From Streptomyces sp. CT34 (GTDB lineage: Bacteria; Actinomycetota; Actinomycetes; Streptomycetales; Streptomycetaceae): DNA of 64,000 nt. This document shows positions 34,899-42,921 of the stretch, one piece after another. How positions within the stretch are numbered: position 1 is the first letter of the stretch; every line of letters begins with the position of its first letter. A program made the translations under genes and the position numbers. Under the pieces are notes generated by a model that worked only from the letters and a program-made list of their open reading frames with translations, searched no databases and was not told the origin of the DNA. The stretch covers positions 5,882,842-5,946,841 of the forward strand of contig NZ_KN708638.1 in assembly GCF_000805335.1 (NCBI RefSeq). The letters run 5' to 3'.

Positions 34899-34983
34899 GG
34901 GCACGGGGCCTCCTGGGGGCTCCCCCCCCCGGGCCCCCACCCCCCGCCCCACCCCTCCCGCACTTCCACCACCGCTCGTTGCC

Positions 34984-35053
34984 CCCGCAGCCCGCAGCCC
35001 GCAGCCCGCAGCCCGCAGCCCGCAGCCCGCAGCCCGCAGCCCGCAGCCCGCAT
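34984..35053. repeat. Tandem 7-bp repeat, CCCGCAG x 9 plus one variant
   Basis: Nine perfect head-to-tail copies of CCCGCAG and a tenth ending CAT. It is intergenic, between convergent TetR and M23 genes. Just before it lie long C and G runs (34912-34965). The 7-bp period would change frame at each copy, so it does not look coding. It is likely to vary in copy number between strains. Confidence 0.9.
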
Positions 35054-35154
35054 GCGCCCGCCTGATCACTGAGGCATGGGCTGTGCCGTGTCGCAGGTGT
35101 GATCTTCGCCGCTCCTCTCGCGCCTGGCTCCCCGTTTGCGTCACCTCCCGCCCG

Positions 35155-36441
35155 TCATCTCATCCCTCTCTCCCTCCGTGCTGGTATCTCGTCGCGCCGC
35201 GCGCATTGCCCCTCGGTAGCCCGGCCCGCGGAGTTGCCCCGCCCCGTTGGCTCGCCGCGGTTGCCCGACGCATGGCGGCCCAGTGCCCACAGCGCGGCGG
35301 TCGCGAGCGCGATCGCTCCTGCGAGGGCCGCGCTTGTCGGTGCGTCCGTCGTCTCGTGAGCCATGGGGGCCGGTTGTCCCGGACCCGTCCGCTTCGGTTC
35401 CGTCCGCTGAGTAGCGGTAGGGATCCGGGGTGGTTCGGGGATGCCGAAGACCGGGAGCAGCCGGGACGGGCCGCCATGGAGCATGGCCGGTGGCAGCAGC
35501 GAGAGTGGGTCCAGGTAGGTCTTCCCGCGGAGCAGGCCCCAGTGGAGGCACGGGGCGCGGCAGTGGAACGGGCCGCGTTGCAGCACGCCGACCGGCTGGC
35601 CCGCCGCGACGTGCTGCCCTGGGTGGGCGGTGGCGCGGACCGGTTCGTAGGTGGTGCGTAAGGGTGGGCGCCCCTGGCCGGACAGCTCGATGGTCAGCAC
35701 CCCGCGTCCGGCAACCGTGCCGGCGAACGCGACCTGGCCGGGGGCGGCTGCCCGGACGACCGTGCCGGGGGACGCCGCCAGGTCGACACCGCGGTGGCCC
35801 GCCGCCCAGGGTGAAGGGGGCGGCTCCCAGCCGCGTAGCACGGTGGGCCGCAGCCCTGCCGGGCCGCCCACCGGCCAGGAACGGTCCGTGGACGCCGGCG
35901 GTGCCGGGTCTTCCGGGCCGGTCCGCGTGGCGCGTGCCGTGGCGCTTTCCGCTACGAGGCCCAGGGCGTCAACCTTGAACGCATCCACGTCCAAGGCACC
36001 TGTTGCCATCGGCACGCACACCGCAGCCGCCACCGCAGCCGTGACTGCCGCCGCCCCTGCCAACGCCCTGGCGGCGCCCAGGGAAGCCCTGTACGTCGTA
36101 CGCAGATCGCCCGATGCGGGAGCCGAAGGAGGGCGGCTGCGCTTGCGCGGTTCCCACGCTCCCCGTGGCTCCCACGCTCCCGGTGCTTCCTGTGCTCCCC
36201 GAGCTCCCCCTGCGTCCCACGCTTCCCGGGCGCCCCGTGTGCCGAGTGGCGCCGGGGTCCGGGTCGGAGTCGGGGCCGGGTGGGGCGGCCCGTGTCGGGA
36301 TGTGTGGCGGGGGCTGCCGGATCGGTGTCGGGGCGGGCCGGAGCGTCGTCGGCGCAGGGCGGGGGGCCGTCGGCGGTATGTCCGTGCAGATCGTCCGAGT
36401 GAGAGCGGCTGCCGCTTGGCTGAGCTGGGGTGTCGTCTCAT
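35155..36441 (-). CDS. M23-family (LytM) peptidase-like membrane protein
   Basis: About 428 residues if the ATG at 36441 is used (AGGGC just upstream); the start is uncertain. The first 125 residues are Arg/Pro-rich, with short repeats (GAWEPRGAWEPRK). A hydrophobic segment ALAGAAAVTAAVAAAVCVPM near 130 would export the rest. The LytM domain follows: GHRGVDLAASPGTVVRAAAP holds the first His and Asp ligands and CLHWGLLRGKTYLDP the HxxG part. The usual HxH reads LHW, so one zinc ligand may be missing and the protein may be an inactive activator. A second hydrophobic segment (AALAGAIALATAALWALG) is near the C-terminus. Divergent from rpsB. Confidence 0.75.
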   Translation of the reverse strand: MRRHPSSAKRQPLSLGRSARTYRRRPPALRRRRSGPPRHRSGSPRHTSRHGPPHPAPTPTRTPAPLGTRGAREAWDAGGARGAQEAPGAWEPRGAWEPRKRSRPPSAPASGDLRTTYRASLGAARALAGAAAVTAAVAAAVCVPMATGALDVDAFKVDALGLVAESATARATRTGPEDPAPPASTDRSWPVGGPAGLRPTVLRGWEPPPSPWAAGHRGVDLAASPGTVVRAAAPGQVAFAGTVAGRGVLTIELSGQGRPPLRTTYEPVRATAHPGQHVAAGQPVGVLQRGPFHCRAPCLHWGLLRGKTYLDPLSLLPPAMLHGGPSRLLPVFGIPEPPRIPTATQRTEPKRTGPGQPAPMAHETTDAPTSAALAGAIALATAALWALGRHASGNRGEPTGRGNSAGRATEGQCARRDEIPARRERGMR

Positions 36442-36782
36442 GCCCTGACCATGACGGAGTCCGGACGGGCGTGGGGATCTTGGTCGAAAGCTGTGGACGG
36501 CGGGCTGATTGTGGATAACGGCGTCACTCGCCCGGGGCACGAAATGGTGCGTGTCGCCCGGTGCATCGCCCGTCCCGTACACTTCTGGTGGCGATCCGGG
36601 TCACCGGGTCGACTTCGCACGCCCCGCCATCAGTGCACCAGTCCCTTTCGGGCAGCACGACGGCCGCGCTCCTCGGTCCTCGGAAGGTTCCGTCCGGTTC
36701 CTCCCCTGGCAGGCGCGTCGGGGCGTCAGGCACCGCGGCCGACCGGCCGCGGTGGAACCGAGAAACAACAAGGAGTACGGCC
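36442..36782 (+). promoter_or_regulatory. rpsB leader and divergent promoter region
   Basis: 340 bases upstream of rpsB. TACACT at 36578-36583 is a good -10 candidate, giving a leader of roughly 190 nt, long enough for S2 autoregulation. No clear -35 was found. The M23 gene promoter must also lie here. Confidence 0.45.
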
Positions 36783-37634
36783 ATGGCCGTCGTCACGATG
36801 CGGGAGCTGCTGGAGAGCGGCGTCCACTTCGGGCACCAGACCCGCCGCTGGAACCCGAAGATGAAGCGTTTCATCTTCACCGAGCGCAACGGCATCTACA
36901 TCATCGACCTGCTCCAGTCGCTGTCGTACATCGACCGCGCCTACGAGTTCGTCAAGGAGACCGTTGCCCACGGCGGCTCGGTCATGTTCGTCGGCACCAA
37001 GAAGCAGGCCCAGGAGGCCATTGCCGAGCAGGCGACCCGCGTGGGCATGCCCTACGTGAACCAGCGCTGGCTCGGCGGCATGCTGACCAACTTCTCCACG
37101 GTCTACAAGCGCCTGCAGCGTCTGAAGGAGCTCGAGCAGATCGACTTCGAGGATGTGGCCGCCTCCGGCCTCACCAAGAAGGAGCTCCTCGTCCTCTCCC
37201 GCGAGAAGGCCAAGCTGGAGAAGACCCTCGGTGGTATCCGCGAGATGCAGAAGGTACCCAGCGCCGTCTGGATCGTGGACACCAAGAAGGAGCACATCGC
37301 CGTCGGTGAGGCGCGCAAGCTCAACATCCCGGTCGTCGCGATCCTCGACACCAACTGCGACCCCGACGAGGTCGACTACAAGATCCCGGGTAACGACGAC
37401 GCGATCCGCTCCGTCACCCTGCTCACCCGCGTGATCGCCGACGCCGTCGCCGAGGGCCTCATCGCCCGTTCCGGTGCCGCCACCGGCGACCAGAAGCCCG
37501 GCGACAAGGCTGCCGCCGAGCCGCTGGCCGAGTGGGAGCGCGACCTGCTCGAGGGCGAGAAGAAGTCCGACGACGAGGCCCCCAAGGCCGAGGCCCCGGC
37601 CGCCGAGGCCGAGAAGCCGGCCGAGCAGGGCTGA
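36783..37634 (+). CDS. rpsB: 30S ribosomal protein S2
   Basis: S2 of 283 residues: MAVVTMRELLESGVHFGHQT, RWNPKMKRFIFTERNGIYII, YVNQRWLGGMLTNFSTV and AILDTNCDPDEVDYKIPGND are all canonical. The C-terminal 45 residues form a Glu/Ala/Lys-rich tail typical of actinobacteria. ATG at 36783 with AAGGAG 9 nt upstream. First gene of rpsB-tsf-pyrH-frr-cdsA. Confidence 0.98.
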   Translation: MAVVTMRELLESGVHFGHQTRRWNPKMKRFIFTERNGIYIIDLLQSLSYIDRAYEFVKETVAHGGSVMFVGTKKQAQEAIAEQATRVGMPYVNQRWLGGMLTNFSTVYKRLQRLKELEQIDFEDVAASGLTKKELLVLSREKAKLEKTLGGIREMQKVPSAVWIVDTKKEHIAVGEARKLNIPVVAILDTNCDPDEVDYKIPGNDDAIRSVTLLTRVIADAVAEGLIARSGAATGDQKPGDKAAAEPLAEWERDLLEGEKKSDDEAPKAEAPAAEAEKPAEQG

Positions 37635-37651
37635 CCTCAAGACCGGTTGAT

Positions 37652-37691
37652 GACGGCGGGGGAGGGCGCCACAAGCGCCGCCCCCGCCGTC
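37652..37691 (+). terminator. Hairpin between rpsB and tsf
   Basis: GACGGCGGGGG pairs with its complement (11 bp), with an inner GGCGC/GCGCC stem separated by a small bulge and a CACAA loop. Probably an attenuator that sets rpsB above tsf expression. Confidence 0.7.
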
Positions 37692-37741
37692 CACCCGTAG
37701 ATCTTTCGACTTTCGCGATTCCGAGAAGAGATTCACAGACC

Positions 37742-38578
37742 ATGGCGAACTACACCGCCGCTGACGTCAAGAAGCTCCGCGAGCTCACCGGCGCCGGCAT
37801 GATGGACTGCAAGAAGGCCCTGGAAGAGGCCGAGGGCAACGTCGACAAGGCCGTCGAGGTGCTCCGCGTCAAGGGTCAGAAGGGCGTCGCCAAGCGCGAG
37901 GGCCGCTCCGCCGAGAACGGCGCTGTGGTCTCCCTGATCGCCGACGACAACGCTTCCGGCCTTATCCTGGAGCTGAAGTGCGAGACGGACTTCGTCGCCA
38001 AGGGTGAGAAGTTCCAGGCCGTCGCCAACGCCCTCGCCGCGCACGTCGCCAAGACCAACCCGGCCGACATCGAGGCCCTGCTCGCCTCCGAGATCGAGGC
38101 CGGCAAGACCGTCCAGGCGTACGTCGACGAGGCCAACGCGAACCTCGGCGAGAAGATCGTCCTGGACCGCTTCGCGCAGTTCTCCGACGGCTACGTGTCG
38201 GCGTACATGCACCGCACCATGCCTGACCTGCCGCCGCAGATCGGTGTCCTTGTCGAGCTCGACAAGGAGAACGCCGAGGTCGCCAAGGGCATCGCGCAGC
38301 ACATCGCCGCGTTCGCCCCGCGGTACCTCTCCAAGGAGGACGTCCCGGCCGAGGTCGTCGAGGCCGAGCGTCGCGTCGCGGAGGAGACCACCCGCGCCGA
38401 GGGCAAGCCCGAGGCCGCACTGCCGAAGATCGTCGAGGGTCGCCTCAACGGCTTCTTCAAGGACGCGACGCTGCTCGGTCAGCCGTACGCGCTCGACAAC
38501 AAGAAGTCGGTCGAGAAGGTCCTCCAGGAGGCCGGTGTCACCCTGAAGCGCTTCTCGCGCATCAAGGTCGGCATCTGA
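37742..38578 (+). CDS. tsf: Elongation factor Ts
   Basis: Nucleotide exchange factor for EF-Tu, 278 residues. MANYTAADVKKLRELTGAGM and DCKKALEEAEGNVDKAVEVL form the N-terminal UBA-like domain with the conserved T-G-A-G motif. KCETDFVAKGEKFQ and YMHRTMPDLPPQIGVLVEL mark the core. ATG at 37742; weak AGAAGAGA ribosome site. 107 nt after rpsB with an intervening hairpin. Confidence 0.98.
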   Translation: MANYTAADVKKLRELTGAGMMDCKKALEEAEGNVDKAVEVLRVKGQKGVAKREGRSAENGAVVSLIADDNASGLILELKCETDFVAKGEKFQAVANALAAHVAKTNPADIEALLASEIEAGKTVQAYVDEANANLGEKIVLDRFAQFSDGYVSAYMHRTMPDLPPQIGVLVELDKENAEVAKGIAQHIAAFAPRYLSKEDVPAEVVEAERRVAEETTRAEGKPEAALPKIVEGRLNGFFKDATLLGQPYALDNKKSVEKVLQEAGVTLKRFSRIKVGI

Positions 38579-38580
38579 GC

Positions 38581-38740
38581 CTGCCGCGAAGGCAGCGAAT
38601 GACCTACGACCCCGCTAGGGTCGTACGCAGTCGGCCGCTCAACGGCCGGCCGCAGATGTGACGAGGAGGCCATTGCCGCACAGGGATCTGGACCAGACCC
38701 ACGGCAGTGGCCTTCTTCGTATGTGCACGAGGAGAGCTCA
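38581..38740 (+). promoter_or_regulatory. Hairpin-rich tsf-pyrH intergenic region
   Basis: It contains two consecutive small hairpins: CTGCC/GGCAG at 38581-38595, and TACGACCC/GGGTCGTA at 38605-38625 (8 bp, 5-nt loop). A GGCCG-rich palindrome follows at about 38632-38652. They could terminate tsf transcripts or stabilise ends. A separate pyrH promoter is possible but was not identified. Confidence 0.55.
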
Positions 38741-39511
38741 ATGAATCACGGTGCCGACGGCGCGGACACACACAAAGCCGGCAACGGCGGCAAGCGTCGC
38801 TTCCTTCTCAAGCTGTCGGGCGAGGCGTTCGCCGGCGGCGGAGGACTGGGTGTCGACCCCGATGTCGTGCACGCCATCGCCCGAGAGATCGCCGCGGTGG
38901 TCCGTGACGGCTATGAGATCGCCATCGTGATCGGCGGCGGCAACTTCTTCCGCGGCGCCGAACTCCAGCAGCGCGGTATGGACCGGGCCCGCTCCGACTA
39001 CATGGGCATGCTTGGTACGGTCATGAACTGCCTGGCCCTCCAGGACTTCCTGGAGAAGGAGGGCATCGACTCCCGCGTCCAGACCGCCATCACGATGGGC
39101 CAGGTCGCGGAGCCGTACATTCCGCTGCGCGCGGTGCGCCACCTGGAGAAGGGCCGGGTCGTCATCTTCGGCGCCGGTATGGGCATGCCGTACTTCTCCA
39201 CCGACACCACCGCCGCCCAGCGCGCCCTGGAAATCGACGCCGAGGCCATGCTGATGGGCAAGAACGGTGTGGACGGTGTCTATGACTCCGATCCGAAGCA
39301 GAACCCGGACGCGGTCAAGTTCGACGCCCTCGAATACGGCGAGGTGATCACCCGCGATCTGAAGGTCGCCGACGCCACCGCCATCACGCTGTGCCGGGAC
39401 AACAAGCTCCCGATTCTCGTGTTCGAGCTGCTCGCCGAGGGCAACATCGCGCGTGCGGTGAAGGGTGAGAAGATCGGGACGCTCGTCAGCGATCAGAACA
39501 CCCGGGCCTGA
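38741..39511 (+). CDS. pyrH: UMP kinase PyrH
   Basis: Hexameric amino-acid-kinase-fold enzyme converting UMP to UDP, 256 residues. RRFLLKLSGEAFAGGGGLGV, IVIGGGNFFRGAELQQRGMD, RARSDYMGMLGTVMNCLALQ and GMGMPYFSTDTTAAQRALE are diagnostic. ATG at 38741 follows GAGGAGAG. The 18-residue N-terminal extension (MNHGADGADTHKAGNGG) is typical of Streptomyces. Confidence 0.97.
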   Translation: MNHGADGADTHKAGNGGKRRFLLKLSGEAFAGGGGLGVDPDVVHAIAREIAAVVRDGYEIAIVIGGGNFFRGAELQQRGMDRARSDYMGMLGTVMNCLALQDFLEKEGIDSRVQTAITMGQVAEPYIPLRAVRHLEKGRVVIFGAGMGMPYFSTDTTAAQRALEIDAEAMLMGKNGVDGVYDSDPKQNPDAVKFDALEYGEVITRDLKVADATAITLCRDNKLPILVFELLAEGNIARAVKGEKIGTLVSDQNTRA

Positions 39512-39686
39512 CGGCCCCAACTGCCGTGATTCCGTACGGGCGTCGGCGCGTACGGGCGGCAACTCCCGGCCGTGGGAAGACCTCGGTACGGGGATGGACA
39601 ACCGCCTGCCGGTCGGACACCGTGCAGGAGAAGACGCGCGGCAGGGGCGAGGCTCTGCTTCTTACCGAAAAGACCAGGAGCAAGTG

Positions 39687-40244
39687 GTGATCGAAGAGAT
39701 CCTCCTCGAAGCCGAGGAGAAGATGGAGAAGGCCGTCGTGGTCGCCAAGGAGGACTTCGCCGCGATCCGCACCGGGCGTGCGCACCCGGCCATGTTCAAC
39801 AAGATCGTGGCGGACTACTACGGCGCCATGACGCCGATCAACCAGCTGGCGTCGTTCTCGGTGCCGGAGCCGCGGATGGCCGTGGTGACCCCGTTCGACA
39901 AGAGCGCGCTGCGCAACATCGAGCAGGCGATCCGTGACTCCGACCTCGGTGTCAACCCGAGCAACGACGGCAACATCATCCGTGTGACGTTCCCGGAGCT
40001 CACCGAGGAGCGCCGCCGCGAGTTCATCAAGGTCGCCAAGAACAAGGCCGAGGACTCGAAGATCTCGATCCGCAGCGTGCGGCGCAAGGCCAAGGAAGCG
40101 CTCGACAAGCTCGTCAAGGACAAGGAGACGGGTGAGGACGAGGTCCGCCGTGCCGAGAAGGAGCTCGACGACGTCACCGCGAAGTACGTCGCGCAGGTGG
40201 ACGAGCTCCTCAAGCACAAGGAATCCGAGCTCCTAGAGGTCTGA
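39687..40244 (+). CDS. frr: Ribosome recycling factor
   Basis: A 185-residue factor that splits post-termination ribosomes with EF-G. MIEEILLEAEEKMEKAVVVA, IRTGRAHPAMFNKIVADYYG and PLTEERRREFIKVAKNKAED-type segments match the family. Two adjacent GTG codons (39684, 39687) are possible; the second gives the standard length and better spacing to AGGAG. Its stop overlaps the cdsA ATG. Confidence 0.97.
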   Translation: MIEEILLEAEEKMEKAVVVAKEDFAAIRTGRAHPAMFNKIVADYYGAMTPINQLASFSVPEPRMAVVTPFDKSALRNIEQAIRDSDLGVNPSNDGNIIRVTFPELTEERRREFIKVAKNKAEDSKISIRSVRRKAKEALDKLVKDKETGEDEVRRAEKELDDVTAKYVAQVDELLKHKESELLEV

Positions 40245-41383
40245 TGAACGAGTCATCCTGGGGGACCCCGCCCGGCGCCCGTCAATGGGGACCGCCCGAT
40301 CACGGACCGGCTGCCTCGCTGCGCGGGGCGGCACCCCCCGTCCCGGCGGGTCCCGTGCACGACCGGGGCGACGCGGCGCAGACTCGGCCCATGCCCATCG
40401 TGCCCGAGCCGGGCGGACACCAGGACGACCATCGGGACATCCGGGACGACCGGGGGGCTGCTCGGCTGAGCGGCCCCCCGTTCCGCGACGACAGGCCGCA
40501 GGAGCCCATGCCCACCTCTCTCCCCGGGGCCGACAGCGCACCGGACCCAGAGAAACCGAAGAAGAAGAGTGCGGGGCGTAATCTGCGCGCCGCCATAGGG
40601 GTCGGTGTCGGCCTCGGCGCGGTCATCCTCGCCTCGCTCTTCGTCTACAAGCCGGTGTTCATCGGTGTGATAGCGATCGCTGTCGTCGTGGGGCTGTGGG
40701 AGCTGACCTCCAGGCTGGCGGAGCGCAAGGACATCCGGGTGCCGTTGGTACCGCTCGCGGTCGGCGGTACCGCCATGGTGGTCGCCGGATACGTCCGCGG
40801 GGCCGAGGGGGCGTGGGTGGCGATGGCGCTCACCGCGCTGGCCGTCCTTGTGTGGCGGATGACCGAGGCGCCCGAGAACTATCTGCGGGATGTCACGGCG
40901 GGCGTCTTCGCGGCGTTCTACGTGCCGTTCCTGGCGACGTTCGTGGCCCTGATGCTTGCGGCCGGGGACGACGGGCCGCAGCGGGTGCTGACGTTCCTGC
41001 TGCTGACGGTCGTCAGCGACACCGGGGCCTACGCGGTCGGCTGGCGGTTCGGCAGGAAGAAGCTCGCGCCGCGGATCAGCCCCGGCAAGACCCGTGAAGG
41101 CCTGGTCGGCGCGGTGCTGTTCGCGATGGTGGCGGGCGCGCTCTGCATGGAGTTCCTGATCAAGGGCGGCGCCTGGTGGCAGGGGCTGCTGCTCGGTCTC
41201 GCGGTCGCGGCCAGCGCGACCCTCGGCGACCTCGGCGAATCCATGATCAAGCGCGATCTCGGGATCAAGGACATGGGCACCCTGCTGCCCGGCCACGGCG
41301 GCATCATGGACCGCCTGGACTCCCTGCTGCCGACCGCGCCGGTGGTCTGGCTGCTGTTCGTGATCTTCGTGGGATCGGGCTGA
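40244..41383 (+). CDS. cdsA: Phosphatidate cytidylyltransferase CdsA
   Basis: Membrane enzyme making CDP-diacylglycerol from CTP and phosphatidate, 379 residues. The first 110 residues are cytoplasmic, Pro/Asp/Arg-rich and poorly conserved. About eight membrane helices follow. The signature SATLGDLGESMIKRDLGIKD, followed by LPGHGGIMDRLDSL, is intact, as is VSDTGAYAVGWRFGRKKLAP. Coupled to frr by TGATGA overlap. A strong hairpin ends the operon 20 nt after the stop. Confidence 0.96.
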   Translation: MNESSWGTPPGARQWGPPDHGPAASLRGAAPPVPAGPVHDRGDAAQTRPMPIVPEPGGHQDDHRDIRDDRGAARLSGPPFRDDRPQEPMPTSLPGADSAPDPEKPKKKSAGRNLRAAIGVGVGLGAVILASLFVYKPVFIGVIAIAVVVGLWELTSRLAERKDIRVPLVPLAVGGTAMVVAGYVRGAEGAWVAMALTALAVLVWRMTEAPENYLRDVTAGVFAAFYVPFLATFVALMLAAGDDGPQRVLTFLLLTVVSDTGAYAVGWRFGRKKLAPRISPGKTREGLVGAVLFAMVAGALCMEFLIKGGAWWQGLLLGLAVAASATLGDLGESMIKRDLGIKDMGTLLPGHGGIMDRLDSLLPTAPVVWLLFVIFVGSG

Positions 41384-41402
41384 CCCGCGCCGGTTACCCT
41401 TG

Positions 41403-41434
41403 AAGGGCGCGTCGCTCGCGGGCGATGCGCCCTT
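41403..41434 (+). terminator. Operon terminator after cdsA
   Basis: 13-bp stem (AAGGGCGC and TCGC with complements, one G-U pair), 6-nt loop, then a short T run, 20 nt after the cdsA stop. It ends the rpsB-cdsA operon. Confidence 0.85.
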
Positions 41435-41551
41435 TCCGCCCCGCGACCGCGGGGGATGATCCATGAGGTCTTCTGGCTCCGGCTCCGTCCGGCCCCTGGC
41501 TCCGCGACAGCGGAGGACGCCCGGCCTCGTCGTACAGAGGAGTTTCCACTC

Positions 41552-42664
41552 ATGGCACGCCCGGCCCCGGGAGAACTGACATTCGTCGCGCCCCGTGGGG
41601 CCAAGAAGCCCCCACGGCACCTCGCCGACCTCAGCCCCCTTGAGCGCCGCGAAGCGGTGGCCGCGATCGGCGAGAAACCGTTTCGCGCGAAGCAGCTGTC
41701 GCAGCACTACTTCGCCCGCTACGCACACGACCCGGCCGAGTGGACCGACATCCCGGCGGCGGCGCGCGAGAAGCTGGCGGCGGAGCTGCTCCCGGATCTG
41801 ATGAACGTGGTGCGGCACATCTCGTGTGACAACGACACCACCCGCAAGACCCTGTGGCGGCTGCACGACGGCACGCTCGTCGAGTCGGTGCTGATGCGCT
41901 ACCCGGACCGGGTCACCATGTGCATCTCCTCGCAGGCCGGCTGCGGAATGAACTGCCCGTTCTGCGCCACCGGGCAGGCGGGGCTGGACCGCAACCTCTC
42001 CACCGCCGAGATCGTGCACCAGATCGTCGACGGCATGCGGGCGCTGCGCGACGGCGAGGTGCCGGGTGGTCCGGCGCGGCTCTCCAACATCGTCTTCATG
42101 GGGATGGGCGAACCGCTCGCCAACTACAAGCGGGTGGTCGGCGCGATCCGGCGGCTGACCGACCCCGAGCCGGACGGGCTGGGGCTGTCCCAGCGCGGCA
42201 TCACGGTCTCCACGGTCGGGCTGGTCCCGGCGATGCTGCGGTTCGCCGACGAGGGCTTCAAGTGCCGGCTCGCGGTGTCGCTGCACGCGCCGGACGACGA
42301 GCTGCGCGACACCCTCGTGCCCGTCAACACCCGCTGGAAGGTGCGTGAGGTGTTGGACGCGGCATGGGAGTACGCCGAGAAGTCCGGCCGCCGCATCTCG
42401 ATCGAGTACGCGCTGATCCGCGACATCAACGACCAGGCATGGCGCGGTGACCTGCTGGGACGGCTGCTCAAGGGCAAGCGTGTCCATGTGAACCTCATTC
42501 CGCTCAATCCGACGCCGGGCTCGAAGTGGACCGCCTCGCGGCCCGAGGACGAGCTGGCGTTCGTACGGGCCATTGAGGCACACGGTGTGCCCGTGACCGT
42601 CCGGGACACCCGCGGCCAGGAGATCGACGGCGCCTGCGGGCAGCTCGCCGCCTCGGAGCGCTGA
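41552..42664 (+). CDS. rlmN: 23S rRNA/tRNA adenine-C2 methyltransferase RlmN
   Basis: Radical-SAM enzyme methylating A2503 of 23S rRNA and A37 of some tRNAs, 370 residues. The cluster motif CGMNCPFCATGQAGL near 132 has the CxxxCxxC spacing. FMGMGEPLANYKRVV and LAVSLHAPDDELRDTLVPVN are family hallmarks. The resolving cysteine lies in the C-terminal IDGACGQLA. ATG at 41552 has AGAGGAG upstream; a start at 41456 would add 32 unconserved residues. Confidence 0.96.
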   Translation: MARPAPGELTFVAPRGAKKPPRHLADLSPLERREAVAAIGEKPFRAKQLSQHYFARYAHDPAEWTDIPAAAREKLAAELLPDLMNVVRHISCDNDTTRKTLWRLHDGTLVESVLMRYPDRVTMCISSQAGCGMNCPFCATGQAGLDRNLSTAEIVHQIVDGMRALRDGEVPGGPARLSNIVFMGMGEPLANYKRVVGAIRRLTDPEPDGLGLSQRGITVSTVGLVPAMLRFADEGFKCRLAVSLHAPDDELRDTLVPVNTRWKVREVLDAAWEYAEKSGRRISIEYALIRDINDQAWRGDLLGRLLKGKRVHVNLIPLNPTPGSKWTASRPEDELAFVRAIEAHGVPVTVRDTRGQEIDGACGQLAASER

Positions 42665-42702
42665 ACGCCCGCTGGTACGGTGTGCTCGAACAAATGCACA
42701 TT

Positions 42703-42805
42703 CCGACAGGGGAGCGCCACAGCGCTGAGAGTGCGGAAGCGTCGTCGTCACACGGCCCCGCAGACCCTTGAACCTCGCCCGGGTCATTCCGGGTAGGAAG
42801 TTCGG
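42703..42805 (+). promoter_or_regulatory. TPP riboswitch (THI element)
   Basis: The conserved TPP aptamer boxes are present in order: ACAGGGGAGC, then CTGAGA at 42725, a variable arm, ACCCTTGAACCT at 42764, and GGGTCATTCCGGGTAGGAA at 42781. CCGA at 42703 pairs with TCGG at 42802 to close the P1 stem. It lies 117 nt before the binding-protein gene and, by family knowledge, represses it when thiamine pyrophosphate is abundant. Confidence 0.95.
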
Positions 42806-42894
42806 TCGTCACTCATGCTGTTGCGCCCTGCCCGCTGTGCGTTGCCGTACGTCCCCCGACGTCGCGAGCGGCGGACACCGGGCGGGGCCGCGTC

Positions 42895-42916
42895 TCTTCC
42901 TGGCCAGCCAGGAGGA
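42895..42916 (+). promoter_or_regulatory. Hairpin sequestering the Shine-Dalgarno of the thiamine transporter
   Basis: TCTTCCTGG pairs with CCAGGAGGA (9 bp including one G-U, 4-nt loop). The downstream arm is the AGGAGGA ribosome-binding site of the GTG at 42922. This gives the expression platform expected for a riboswitch that acts on translation. How the aptamer controls it was not modelled. Confidence 0.7.
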
Positions 42917-42921
42917 AATCA

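Noticed and set aside
34899..34970. Long C and G runs as a functional element
   Set aside because: Homopolymer-rich sequence next to a tandem repeat; no specific function can be supported and run lengths may include sequencing error.
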